DNA of 39,196 nucleotides, taken from NCBI GenBank assembly GCA_900751695.1, contig CAADSS010000074.1, positions 1 through 39,196 of the forward strand. The letters run 5' to 3'. The position numbers were made by a program, and so were the translations under genes. Positions 31,271-39,074 of this stretch are shown here, in pieces; positions within the stretch are counted from its first letter, which is position 1, and each line of letters starts with the position of its first letter. The notes beneath the pieces are model-generated. The model saw only the letters and a program-made list of their open reading frames with translations. It was not told the DNA's origin and searched no databases. Source of the stretch: an uncultured Collinsella sp. GTDB lineage: Bacteria; Actinomycetota; Coriobacteriia; Coriobacteriales; Coriobacteriaceae.

Positions 31271-31990
31271 ATGAAGAGCTTTATTGCCGAGAATTCGTTT
31301 TGGGAGCTGTTTCCGCAGGCAGCGGTCGGCGTTGTGGTCGTAAAGGGCATGAAGCCTGCGGCTCAGATTCCCCAAGAGGACGTGGATGCGATCGCCGCGC
31401 TGCTTGACCGCGCCAACATCGATGCGGAGCGCCACCTGACTAGCGATACCATCAGCGAGAACGCGCCGGTCAAGGCATGGCGCGACGCGTACCGGCTGTT
31501 CAAGACTAAAAAGGGCGCCCGCTGCTCGATCGAGAACTTGCTCAAGCGCGTGCTTAAGGGCAAGCCTGTGGGCCACATTACGCCCGCGGTGGACATCTAC
31601 AACACGGTGTCGCTGACCTACGCGCTGCCCGTGGGAGGCGAGGATCTGCATGCGATCGAGGGAGACCTTCGCCTGAAGGTGACCGACGGTGGCGATGCGT
31701 TCCTGCCGCTTGGCGAGGAAGTGGATGACCCGACGTTGCCCGGCGAGCTTGCTTACATCGACGATGCGGGCGCCGTATGCCGATGCTGGAACTGGCGCGA
31801 CGGCGTTCGCACGGCGTTGTCCGACGATTCGGCCGATGCGTTCCTGGCGATTGAGTGTGTTGAGTCCGAGCGAATGGGGGACTGCCAAGCCGCCGTCGAC
31901 CGCCTTGCCGAGTTGCTCGAGCGTTATCTGGGCGCTACGGTTGTCGTTAAGACGCTCGTGACCCGCGACAACCCGCGCGTGGAACTGTAG
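31271..31990 (+). CDS. B3/B4 tRNA-binding-domain protein
   Basis: A 239-aa cytosolic protein matching the free-standing B3/4 domain family, the module found in the PheT subunit of phenylalanyl-tRNA synthetase. Typical patterns are HLTSDTISENAPVKAWRDAYRLFK near the N-terminus and KPVGHITPAVDIYNTVSLTYALPVGGEDLHAIEGDLRLK in the middle. Free-standing members may act in tRNA quality control or editing, but this is not established. The ATG follows GAAGGGAGC. Transcription appears to pass through a leader with a strong terminator, suggesting conditional expression. It ends at another CACCACAAAGG hairpin. Confidence 0.83.
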   Translation: MKSFIAENSFWELFPQAAVGVVVVKGMKPAAQIPQEDVDAIAALLDRANIDAERHLTSDTISENAPVKAWRDAYRLFKTKKGARCSIENLLKRVLKGKPVGHITPAVDIYNTVSLTYALPVGGEDLHAIEGDLRLKVTDGGDAFLPLGEEVDDPTLPGELAYIDDAGAVCRCWNWRDGVRTALSDDSADAFLAIECVESERMGDCQAAVDRLAELLERYLGATVVVKTLVTRDNPRVEL

Positions 31991-31998
31991 CTCGACCC

Positions 31999-32039
31999 AA
32001 ACCACCACAAAGGTGCCTGTCCCCTTTGTGGTGGTTTTT
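31999..32039 (+). terminator. CACCACAAAGG-family hairpin, copy 3, with T-run
   Basis: AAACCACCACAAAGG (31999-32013) pairs perfectly with CCTTTGTGGTGGTTT (32023-32037), followed by more T, right after the B3/4 gene. Loop TGCCTGTCC as in copy 5. Confidence 0.82.
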
Positions 32040-32142
32040 ATGTTGATGGGTTAACAAATGGGGCGTGCAGAGCTGGCGGCCGTTAAGTACGGCTAAGATG
32101 TTTACCCGTTAGCATTATGCAAGCGAAAGGCGGTCGTCTCCC

Positions 32143-32592
32143 ATGCAGCAGAGCGACGAGACACGTTTCGAGGACTTTGTCGGACTGATCAGCGGACTCT
32201 ACAAGGAGATCCAGCGCATTAAGACGTCTGAGGGCGCTAGGCTGGGCCTCAAGGGCTCCGACGTTATGTGCCTGTACTATCTTGAGCGCAGCAAGGATGG
32301 CCTGACTGGCGCCGACCTGGCTCGCATGGCAGGCGTGACCCGCGCCGCCGTCTCGCGTACGCTCGCGCATCTGGAGGAGGGTGGCTACGTCGAGGTCGAT
32401 GATTCGGGCGATGCCGCCGTTAAGTATCGTGCTCCGGTGCGCCTGACCGCTCTGGGCGGCGAGAGCATGAGCGAGGCGGACCGCATCATTCGCGAGGTGC
32501 TCGATACCACCGGTAAGGCTATGGGTGTGGAGCAGCGCGAGCAGATGTATGCGTCGCTGCGCACGATTCTCAACACCCTGCGCGAGATCTAA
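32143..32592 (+). CDS. MarR-family transcriptional regulator
   Basis: A 149-aa winged-helix protein. The DNA-binding core is LKGSDVMCLYYLERSKDGLTGADLARMAGVTRAAVSRTLAHLEEGGYVEV (about 36-86), with the recognition helix around VTRAAVSRTLAHL, and long dimerisation helices at both ends. MarR proteins respond to phenolic or oxidative signals and usually repress neighbouring genes; DegV follows 127 bp downstream on the same strand but a regulatory link is not shown. The ATG has GAAAGG some 17 bp upstream, slightly far. Confidence 0.82.
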   Translation: MQQSDETRFEDFVGLISGLYKEIQRIKTSEGARLGLKGSDVMCLYYLERSKDGLTGADLARMAGVTRAAVSRTLAHLEEGGYVEVDDSGDAAVKYRAPVRLTALGGESMSEADRIIREVLDTTGKAMGVEQREQMYASLRTILNTLREI

Positions 32593-32719
32593 GGCCGCCA
32601 AGGCATTTGCTTCCAATTAACAACTTAACAACTGCATAGTCCCGTTTGAGCGCGTATGCCGCGCCGGGGCATTGCTGTCAAAATTCCCTGCGCGGGACCT
32701 GCGCAAGAAAGGATTCGCT

Positions 32720-33574
32720 ATGTCCATTCGTATTATTACCGATTCCGCGAGCGATATGTCGCCGACTGAGCACCCCGCTCTGCGTGTTCTGCCGCTGTCC
32801 GTCACCTTTGGCACCGATGTGTACATGGATGGCGTCGACATCGATCACCAGCGCTTTTACGAGATGCTCGTGGAGCGCGATGAGCTGCCAAAGACCAGCC
32901 AGGTCAACCCGTACGCGTTTTCGCAGGCTATTGCCGAGGCGCGTGAGGCCGGCGATGAGGCTGTGATTATTACCGTGGGCGCTAAGCTTTCGGGCACCAA
33001 TCAGAGTGCCCGTACCGCACTTGCCGAGGCGCCGGGCGGCGACGTGTTCGTGGTAGACAGCAACAACGTCACCCTGGGCGAGCGCGTCCTGGTCAAGTAT
33101 GCGCTGCACTTGGTGGACGAGGGCCGCAGTGCATCTCAGATCGCGGCGGCTGTCGAGGCCGTGCGCGACCGTGTGGTGGTTATCGGCCTGCTCGAGACGC
33201 TGGAGTACCTGGTGCGCGGCGGTCGTCTATCTGCTGCGGCCGGCGCCGTGGGCACGCTGCTCAATGTGAAGCCCGTGGTGGCTGTCGAGGACGGTCTGAT
33301 CGTGCAGCTGGGCAAGGCGCGCGGTTCCAAGAACGGCCGCAACCTGCTGAACCAAAAGGTCGAAAAGGCGGGCGGCATCGACTTTTCCATGCCGCTGGCG
33401 CTCGGCTATACGGGTCTTTCGGATGCGGTGCTCAAGAAGTATATCGAGGACAGCGCGGCACTTTGGGCTGGCCACACCGAGGGCGAGTTGCCCGTTCACA
33501 CCATCGGCGCCACCATCGGTACCCACGTTGGCCCCGGAGCCGTAGCCGTAGCCTTCTTCCAGCCCGCCAACTAA
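32720..33574 (+). CDS. DegV family fatty-acid-binding protein
   Basis: A 284-aa two-domain protein of the DegV/FakB family. The N-terminal ITDSASDMS and PLSVTFG, then TSQVNPYAF and the SGTNQSA block, are diagnostic, and VVDSNNVTLGERVL follows in the usual place. FakB proteins bind fatty acids for phosphorylation by FakA; the kinase partner is not in this window. GAAAGGA precedes the ATG at 32720. It is followed at once by a perfect hairpin and then by the MGMT-like gene. Confidence 0.9.
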   Translation: MSIRIITDSASDMSPTEHPALRVLPLSVTFGTDVYMDGVDIDHQRFYEMLVERDELPKTSQVNPYAFSQAIAEAREAGDEAVIITVGAKLSGTNQSARTALAEAPGGDVFVVDSNNVTLGERVLVKYALHLVDEGRSASQIAAAVEAVRDRVVVIGLLETLEYLVRGGRLSAAAGAVGTLLNVKPVVAVEDGLIVQLGKARGSKNGRNLLNQKVEKAGGIDFSMPLALGYTGLSDAVLKKYIEDSAALWAGHTEGELPVHTIGATIGTHVGPGAVAVAFFQPAN

Positions 33575-33583
33575 CCGACCTGC

Positions 33584-33628
33584 CATAAACCACCACAAAG
33601 GGGGCAGGCACCTTTGTGGTGGTTTATG
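33584..33628. repeat. CACCACAAAGG-family hairpin, copy 4 (reverse orientation)
   Basis: CATAAACCACCACAAAGG (33584-33601) and its exact complement (33611-33628) form an 18-bp perfect stem around GGGCAGGCA. It lies between degV and the MGMT-like gene, without a T-run. Confidence 0.75.
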
Positions 33629-33654
33629 CTTTTCCGGGTGGAAGGGAGCGAGCA

Positions 33655-33975
33655 ATGGCGTCTGAGGGCTTTTTTGAACGGGTGTACGAGGTGGTCGAGC
33701 AGATTCCCGAGGGGATGGTCGCCACCTACGGTCAGGTGGCGCTGCTCGCCGGTCGCCCACGAAGTGCGCGGTACGTGGGGTATGCCCTGCATAGTAATCC
33801 GCGCCCCGGCCAGATTCCCTGCCATCGTGTGGTGTTTGCCGACGGCCGCATTTGCGAAGGCTTTGCCTTTGGCGGCCCTGATGCTCAACGTGAGCTTTTG
33901 CTAGGGGAGGGTGTGGCGTTTAAGGACGACATGCACGTCGACTTGGCCGCCTGTCGCTGGCCTGCCGGATTCTAG
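33655..33975 (+). CDS. MGMT-family (alkyltransferase-like) DNA-binding protein
   Basis: A 106-aa protein equal to the C-terminal DNA-binding domain of O6-methylguanine-DNA methyltransferase. GMVATYGQVALLAGRPRSARYVGYAL holds the helix-turn-helix and the arginine-finger region, and PCHRVV contains Cys56, the alkyl-accepting cysteine. Alkyltransferase-like proteins usually have Trp at this place, so this small protein could still be catalytic. The usual N-terminal domain is missing. GAAGGGAGC precedes the ATG at 33655. It lies between two copies of the dispersed hairpin. Confidence 0.85.
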   Translation: MASEGFFERVYEVVEQIPEGMVATYGQVALLAGRPRSARYVGYALHSNPRPGQIPCHRVVFADGRICEGFAFGGPDAQRELLLGEGVAFKDDMHVDLAACRWPAGF

Positions 33976-33991
33976 CGGCTCTGCCGTGGCC

Positions 33992-34032
33992 AAAACCACC
34001 ACAAAGGTGCCTGTCCCCTTCGTGGCGGTTTT
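33992..34032 (+). terminator. CACCACAAAGG-family hairpin, copy 5
   Basis: AAAACCACCACAAAGG and CCTTCGTGGCGGTTTT pair with two imperfect positions; the loop TGCCTGTCC matches copy 3. It follows the MGMT-like gene and ends in TTTT. Confidence 0.75.
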
Positions 34033-34147
34033 CCGTTGCAGGTTTACCGGAGCTAACTTATGGAGAAGGTATGGCGGCGCATATTGATGCTAGAAAGTAA
34101 ACCACGGTGAACTATATTGGTTTCAGCAACGGAGCAGGCAATAGGCG

Positions 34148-34327
34148 ATGAAAAAGCCTGCCCTGTTGAGTTTGATTCGCATTCCTCCCCTCTGTGCGAT
34201 TCAACGGTGTACTTCGGGAACAGGCCCGCTGGCAACTAACTGCCGGCGGGCCTGTTCCTGTTTGTCGGGGGAGTGCGATGGACGGAGCCGAAGCGGTCCG
34301 GCTCCAAAAAAAAGGCGGACGCTGTAG
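34148..34327 (+). other. possible 59-codon ORF or small RNA in the MGMT-trpS gap
   Basis: An open frame starts MKKPALLSLIRIPPLC with only a distant GGAG upstream. It crosses a strong hairpin, GGAACAGGCCCGC/GCGGGCCTGTTCC (34217-34258), which has CTGTTTGTC after it and may be a terminator. Upstream, GCAGGC/GCCTGC (34133-34159 area) is another inverted repeat, and TATATT stands at about 34115. A stand-alone structured RNA ending near 34265 fits at least as well as a protein. The 395-bp gap holds no other gene. Confidence 0.3.
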
Positions 34328-34335
34328 CGCCCGCC
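34306..34335 (-). terminator. rho-independent terminator of trpS
   Basis: On the minus strand GGCGGGCGCT and AGCGTCCGCC form a 10-bp stem with a 2-nt spacer region and are followed by eight T. It lies 36 bp past the trpS stop. Confidence 0.85.
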
Positions 34336-34370
34336 CTAAAGCAATCGAAAGCTCAAGCCAGCAGATCGGT

Positions 34371-35420
34371 CTAGTACACCATACCCATGGCGTCCTGAAC
34401 CTCTGCTAGGGTCTGCTCGGCGATCTCGTTGGCGCGACGGTTGCCCTCGTGCAGGACGTCCTTCACATAGTCCAGATCGTTCTCGTATCGCTGGCGACGC
34501 TCGCGGATCGGTGCGAAGTACTCGTTGACGGCCTCGGTCACGTACTTCTTGAGTTGGCCGGAGCCGCCCATGCCAATCTCCTCGGCAATCTCGACCTCGG
34601 AGCGACCGGTGCAGATGGCGGCCGTCGAAAGCAGGCCGGACACGCCGGGGCGGTTCTCGGGATCGAACGTGATCATGCGCTCGGAGTCGGTTTGGCTTTT
34701 CTTGATGCGCTTGGCCGTCTCCTCAGCGGTCATCGAGATGTTGATGGCGTTGCCGTAGCTCTTGCTCATCTTGCGACCGTCAAGGCCGGGCAGTAGCGGG
34801 GTCTCGGACAGCAGTGCCTCGACCTCGGGAAATACCTTGCCGTAGCGGTTGTTAAAGCGGCGTGCGATGGTGCGGGTAAGCTCGATGTGCGGCAGCTGGT
34901 CGCGACCGACGGGCACCACGTTGCCCTTGCAGAACAGAATATCGCAGGCCTGATGTACCGGGTAGGTGAGCAGAAGGCCGGTGAGCTCGTGGCCCGAGGC
35001 CTCCATCTCGGCCTTTACCGTGGGGTTGCGCGCCAGCTCGGCCTCGGACACCAGCGACAGGAACGGCAGCATGAGCTGGTTGGCGGCGGGCACGGCGGAG
35101 TGCGCGTAGATCATGGTCTTGTCGGGGTCGATGCCGCAGGCAAGGTAGTCCATGACCATGTTGTACACGTTGTCCTGGATGTGCTCGGTCGTGTCACGGT
35201 CGGTGATGACCTGGTAGTCGGCGATGAGCACGTTGGTCTTGGCGCCCATGTTCTGCAGCTCAACACGGCCCTTGAGGGTACCGAAGTAGTGGCCTAGGTG
35301 CAGACGACCGGTCGGGCGGTCGCCGGTGAGCATGGTGAACTTCTCGGGCGTCTTGGCCAGGCCCTCGCGAATGGCGTTGCTCTTTTGCAGCGCGACTTCG
35401 TAGCTGTTCTCGTTTGGCAT
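34371..35420 (-). CDS. trpS: tryptophanyl-tRNA synthetase
   Basis: A 349-aa class I aminoacyl-tRNA synthetase that charges tRNA-Trp. The HIGH-type motif is GDRPTGRLHLGHYFG and the KMSKS motif is GRKMSKSYGNAI; SAVPAANQLMLPFLSLVS and NPTVKAEME also fit TrpRS. AGGAGC precedes the ATG at 35420; an upstream in-frame codon would add 48 unlike residues. It follows the WecA/TagO-type gene by 159 bp on the same strand. No T-box was recognised in that gap. Confidence 0.95.
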   Translation of the reverse strand: MPNENSYEVALQKSNAIREGLAKTPEKFTMLTGDRPTGRLHLGHYFGTLKGRVELQNMGAKTNVLIADYQVITDRDTTEHIQDNVYNMVMDYLACGIDPDKTMIYAHSAVPAANQLMLPFLSLVSEAELARNPTVKAEMEASGHELTGLLLTYPVHQACDILFCKGNVVPVGRDQLPHIELTRTIARRFNNRYGKVFPEVEALLSETPLLPGLDGRKMSKSYGNAINISMTAEETAKRIKKSQTDSERMITFDPENRPGVSGLLSTAAICTGRSEVEIAEEIGMGGSGQLKKYVTEAVNEYFAPIRERRQRYENDLDYVKDVLHEGNRRANEIAEQTLAEVQDAMGMVY

Positions 35421-35579
35421 GATTGCTCCTAACGTATGTTCATTGGTCAAGATGATAACGTGTTTATTGGAGGGGCGGAACGTAAGTAGGCGAGGGGCGG
35501 GAGAGGGGTGGCTTGTGCGATGGGTGCGGCGCGGCCGCGCTTGGCTCACGGTGCCTTGGCACATCCTCGGCAGCTTGCC

Positions 35580-36779
35580 CTAGAGCTTGTGGTGGCGCTC
35601 TTCTTTGCGCTCCTCGGCTGCCTGCTCCTCCTGCTTAAAGGCGGGGTCGTCGGGGGTGACGAGCTCGTCCTCGTGCGTGCGCTTGTTGTAATGGTGGCGC
35701 AGCACGGGCTCAAACAGATGTAGATGCTTGGCAAAGGCCGCCGAGCCAATGGCGAGCACGGTAAAGATGAGCACGCGCATGGGCACCTCGACCTGATTGA
35801 TGGCGGCGGCGCCGGCCGAAAGCATAATGCACCAGGCATAGATGAGCAGCACAGCCTGTTTTTGGTTGTAGCCTTCTTGGATCAGGCGGTGGTGGATGTG
35901 GCCCTTGTCGGCCTGCCCGATGCTAATGTGGGCGCGCTTGCGGCGCACAATGGCGCTAAACGTGTCGATGATAGGCACGCCGGCCACGATGAGCGGGATG
36001 ATGAGCGAGGTGAGCGCGGCGGTGCGACTCACGTTGAGCAGCGAGATGGAACCCAGCGCAAAGCCCAGCAACAGCGACCCCGAGTCGCCCAAGAAGATGC
36101 TGGCGGGGTTGAAGTTGTAGCGCAAAAAGGCCAGACAGGCGCCAAAGAGCGCAATGGAGAGCGCGGCGGCGTCGATGCGGCCCGAGAGAACGGCCATCGA
36201 AAACATGGTGAACGACGCGATGCCGCAGATGCCCGTGGCCAAGCCGTCGAGGCCGTCGATGAGGTTAATGATGTTGGTGAATGCCACCAGATAGATCACG
36301 GTAATGGGGTAGGCGAGCCATCCGAGCATGATCTCGCCGGGAGCAAACGGGTTGACGATGACGCCGATTTTTAGGCCGCCCATGCAGGCGATAAGCGCGG
36401 CGAGGACCTGTCCGGTCAGCTTTTGCTTGGGCGTGAGCTGGAAGACGTCGTCGATAGCGCCGGTCGCAAAGATGACGGTAAAGGAGAGCGCCAGCATGGG
36501 ATAGCTAATGTGAAGGCGCGGGTGCGGCACCAGGACGGGTGGCCAGCCTAGGTGCCAGGTGCCTAGGATTTGCACGATGCAGGCAACGACAAGGCCCAAA
36601 AACACCGCCGTTCCGCCCAAACGCGGGATGGGCTTGGTGTTGATGCGGCGCTTAGAAGGATAGTCGACGGCGTCGAGCTTGATTGCCAAGCGCTTGACCA
36701 GGGGCACCGCGAGGAAGGTCGTGATAAAGGCCGCCGCTGCCACGCATAGGTACGGTATGTAGCTCGGGGATGAAGCCAT
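35580..36779 (-). CDS. undecaprenyl-phosphate sugar-1-phosphate transferase (WecA/TagO/MraY-type)
   Basis: A ~399-aa polyprenol-phosphate transferase with about 11 membrane segments. Cytoplasmic loops carry the family motifs NLIDGLDGLATG (catalytic Asp region), FLGDSGSLLLGF, and GQADKGHIHHRLI (the HIHH motif of the WecA/TagO group). It starts assembly of a cell-wall or surface glycopolymer on undecaprenyl phosphate. The ATG at 36779 is chosen, though a TTG at 36797 is also possible; neither has a clear ribosome binding site. The C-terminus is a charged cytoplasmic tail (EEQAAEERKEERHHK). Confidence 0.88.
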   Translation of the reverse strand: MASSPSYIPYLCVAAAAFITTFLAVPLVKRLAIKLDAVDYPSKRRINTKPIPRLGGTAVFLGLVVACIVQILGTWHLGWPPVLVPHPRLHISYPMLALSFTVIFATGAIDDVFQLTPKQKLTGQVLAALIACMGGLKIGVIVNPFAPGEIMLGWLAYPITVIYLVAFTNIINLIDGLDGLATGICGIASFTMFSMAVLSGRIDAAALSIALFGACLAFLRYNFNPASIFLGDSGSLLLGFALGSISLLNVSRTAALTSLIIPLIVAGVPIIDTFSAIVRRKRAHISIGQADKGHIHHRLIQEGYNQKQAVLLIYAWCIMLSAGAAAINQVEVPMRVLIFTVLAIGSAAFAKHLHLFEPVLRHHYNKRTHEDELVTPDDPAFKQEEQAAEERKEERHHKL

Positions 36780-36984
36780 GAATCTAAAAACCGCCAAGCG
36801 TCGAAGGAAAAGGTCAGAAGAACGCCATGCGCAAAGGGCATAGCCGAACCATAATACTCGACCAAGGGGGGTGCATGGAATTGCACGCAGCGATAATCAC
36901 GCGCTTACCAGATATTGGGATGTTGTCGATGGCTTGTCGGGATGCCGGCGGTGATCCATATGGACTGTAATGGTGATTTTCGGC

Positions 36985-37155
36985 AAAAGAAAACCACCCC
37001 CCACGTTACGAAAATGAACCCACCTAAAACAGGTGGGTGCCCTCATCGACTGTTCCAGCGTCCTTAACAACGAAGGATACCTGTACTAGGTACGACTGTG
37101 TGGGCTCCCTAAATAAACGCGACGGTTCACCCAGTTGCTCCGCGGGGGGCGGAAT
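36985..37155 (-). ncRNA. ssrS: probable 6S RNA
   Basis: On the minus strand CCGCCCCCCGCG (37152-37141) closes with CGTGGGGGGTGG (37005-36994), a 12-bp stem that encloses ~135 nt. Near the 3' end is ACCCACCT-gtttt-AGGTGGGT followed by TC, resembling the conserved 3' hairpin region of 6S RNAs. After the closing stem comes TTTTCTTTTG, a terminator-like tract, and TATGAT stands ~18 nt before the 5' side. This layout (closing stem, large central region, terminal hairpins) fits 6S RNA. The 500-bp gap between the flanking genes holds no ORF. Another structured RNA is possible. Confidence 0.55.
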
Positions 37156-37304
37156 ACCTACATCATAAAGCGGCACTTTATCGATTCCAGTCTTGACATT
37201 ACAAAAATCGTGTCGGACGATTACGGCGCCTTGGGCTCGAGCCGTCTGTGGGGTTGATCCCTTTACGTTTGAGCTGCTGAATCGTTGTTTTGGAGCATGG
37301 TTTT

Positions 37305-38243
37305 ATGCCGACGTCGTTGACCGAACTTTTTTCGCCCGCCTGCCATTTGTGTCCGCGCCGTTGCGGTGCGGCGCGCGATGAGGGCGCGCACGGCGTCTGC
37401 GGTGCTAACGACACGCTCAAGGTGGCCCGCGCCGCGCTTCATATGTGGGAGGAGCCGCCTATCTCGGGCGAGGCCGGTTCGGGCACGATCTTCTTTAGCG
37501 GCTGCTCGCTCAAATGTATCTACTGCCAGAACCACGAGATCTCGACCGGCAATTTTGGCCTTGAGATTTCGCCTGAGCGCCTGGTCGAGATTATGCTGGA
37601 ACTGCAGGACCAGGGTGCCAACAACATCAATTTGGTGACGGCGACGCACTATGCGCACCTGTTGCCGGCTGCGATTGCCGCGGCACGGGCGCGCGGACTG
37701 GTTATCCCAATCGTCTACAACACGAGTGGTTACGAGCGCGCGAGTGCCGTGGCGGCGCTGGGCGACCTGGTCGATGTGTGGCTCACCGACTTTAAATATG
37801 CCGATGCCGGGCTTGCGCAGTCGCTCTCCCATATAAAGGATTACCCGCGTGTGGCCGTGTCGGGTCTGGCCCAAATGGCGCGCGAGATCGAGCGCCGCGG
37901 GGGAGAGTTGGTGGACGAGGACGGGCTTATGAAGCGCGGCATGATTGTGCGTCACCTGGTGCTGCCGGGGCATGCAGACGATTCATGTCGCGTGCTGGAC
38001 CTAGTGTGGCAGACGGTGGGCGATGTGCCGATCTCGGTCATGAACCAGTACACGCCCAATGCGCTCATGCGCGAGCAGGGCGGCGACCTGGCACGCGCCG
38101 TGACGCGCGAGGAGTACGAGCAGGTGCTCGACCATGCCGACGACCTGGGCTTTACGACGATGTTCTGGCAAGAGGGCGGCGCGGTAGACGAGAGCTTCAC
38201 CCCGGCCTTCGACACCACCGGTGTTCTTACCAGCGCAAAGTAG
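37305..38243 (+). CDS. PflX/PflA-like radical SAM protein
   Basis: A 312-aa radical SAM enzyme. The [4Fe-4S]-binding CxxxCxxC is in FFSGCSLKCIYCQN (about 65-77), preceded by a cysteine-rich N-terminus, CHLCPRRCG and GVCG, as in the PflX-type 'putative pyruvate formate-lyase activating' proteins. YNTSGYE and DVWLTDFKY are conserved in this group. The true substrate is unknown. GGAG lies 9 nt before the ATG at 37305; an in-frame TTG lies 5 codons earlier. TTGACA at 37193 might serve its promoter, though the -10 is unclear. A perfect hairpin follows the stop. Confidence 0.87.
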   Translation: MPTSLTELFSPACHLCPRRCGAARDEGAHGVCGANDTLKVARAALHMWEEPPISGEAGSGTIFFSGCSLKCIYCQNHEISTGNFGLEISPERLVEIMLELQDQGANNINLVTATHYAHLLPAAIAAARARGLVIPIVYNTSGYERASAVAALGDLVDVWLTDFKYADAGLAQSLSHIKDYPRVAVSGLAQMAREIERRGGELVDEDGLMKRGMIVRHLVLPGHADDSCRVLDLVWQTVGDVPISVMNQYTPNALMREQGGDLARAVTREEYEQVLDHADDLGFTTMFWQEGGAVDESFTPAFDTTGVLTSAK

Positions 38244-38251
38244 TGCGTTCG

Positions 38252-38290
38252 TCGATGATTTTTCTGGGACGGGGATTAAAAAATCATCGA
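38252..38290. repeat. palindrome TCGATGATTTTT/AAAAATCATCGA around GGGACGGGGATT
   Basis: The 12-bp arms pair perfectly just after the radical SAM gene. The loop GGGACGGGGATTAA recurs at 25525-25545. It could terminate transcription on either strand. Confidence 0.65.
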
Positions 38291-38353
38291 GAGGATCGCC
38301 TGTCCGAAAAGTTGTCAAAATACCCGCGCCCCAAAAAGACTGGTTATTGGGCG

Positions 38354-38381
38354 TTGACAGTTGGCGAGCCGTAGGTAAAAT
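38354..38381 (+). promoter_or_regulatory. promoter of the tRNA-Ala gene
   Basis: TTGACA (38354-38359) and TAAAAT (38376-38381) with a 16-bp spacer, 14 bp before the tRNA 5' end: a near-consensus sigma-70-type promoter. Confidence 0.75.
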
Positions 38382-38394
38382 ATCAACTTGTCCT

Positions 38395-38467
38395 GGGGAC
38401 GTAGCTCAGTTGGGAGAGCGCTGCCGTCGCATGGCAGAGGCCGAGGGTTCGACTCCCTTCGTCTCCA
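38395..38467 (+). tRNA. tRNA-Ala (anticodon CGC)
   Basis: All four arms pair: acceptor GGGGACG/CGTCTCC, D-arm GCTC/GAGC, anticodon stem CTGCC/GGCAG with loop GTCGCAT, and T-arm GAGGG/CCCTT with TTCGACT. The anticodon at positions 34-36 is CGC, reading GCG (Ala). The acceptor has the G3-U70 pair that alanyl-tRNA synthetase recognises, which confirms the identity. The gene is 73 nt with discriminator A and no encoded CCA. It has a good promoter and is followed by a terminator. Confidence 0.96.
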
Positions 38468-38482
38468 CCCTTGGATTTGATA

Positions 38483-38513
38483 AGCCGCTGACATTGTGTC
38501 GGCGGCTTTTTTT
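38483..38513 (+). terminator. rho-independent terminator after tRNA-Ala
   Basis: AGCCGCTGAC and GTCGGCGGCT form a 10-bp stem with one G-U pair, followed by seven T. It lies 16 bp after the tRNA. Confidence 0.88.
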
Positions 38514-38531
38514 AAAAGAAAGGGCTATACC

Positions 38532-38990
38532 ATGGCCGAGCTTGAGTCCCAACCATTGTCCGACGAGGAGCGCGCCGAGTTGGAAGAGCTCCGCGCTGAG
38601 AAGGCCCGCCGCGAGGCTCAGGAAGAGGTCCGTCGCGAGCGTGAGGAGCTGGCTGCCCTGCGTGCTGAGCGTGCGAAGGCCGAGGAGGCCGCCGCGAACG
38701 CCGCATCCGCACCGGCGCCCGCGCCCGCACCCAAGCCCGCTGCCGCGAAGCCTGCACCTGCCGCGCCCAAACCTCAGCCTAAAAAGGCCGCTCGTCCCAA
38801 GTCCGTCGAGCCCAAGCCGAGCCGTGACGAGATGACCTTTGCCCAGCGCATGGTTACCTCCAAGGAGCCTACGGGCGAGAACGAGATTCCTGGCATGGCG
38901 CCGGCTCAAAAAATCATCATTGTCCTTGCCCTCATCGCGTTCGTCATCTTTATGGGCTACACGATCCTGACCAGCATGGGCCTGCTCTAA
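38532..38990 (+). CDS. small Ala/Pro-rich protein with coiled coil and C-terminal membrane anchor
   Basis: A 152-aa protein of no recognised family. Residues ~8-55 are charged and helical (a likely coiled coil rich in E, R and A), ~58-100 are Ala/Pro/Lys-rich and probably disordered, and the last ~25 (KIIIVLALIAFVIFMGYTIL) form a single transmembrane helix, giving a tail-anchored layout with the bulk in the cytoplasm. The ATG at 38532 follows AAAGGG and lies directly after the tRNA terminator. Function unknown; the low-complexity middle makes homology weak. Confidence 0.72.
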   Translation: MAELESQPLSDEERAELEELRAEKARREAQEEVRREREELAALRAERAKAEEAAANAASAPAPAPAPKPAAAKPAPAAPKPQPKKAARPKSVEPKPSRDEMTFAQRMVTSKEPTGENEIPGMAPAQKIIIVLALIAFVIFMGYTILTSMGLL

Positions 38991-39074
38991 CCGATTTGCA
39001 TCGGGCGTCATGTCCGCATGCTCTGTTCTCGTCCAACCCTCAAATTCTGCACCACACATCCGAAAGGTCGCCCC

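Noticed and set aside
30020..32008. A 662-codon minus-strand frame across pckA and the B3/4 gene
   Set aside because: It crosses two well-supported genes, a perfect terminator hairpin and a structured leader, and has no domain signal.
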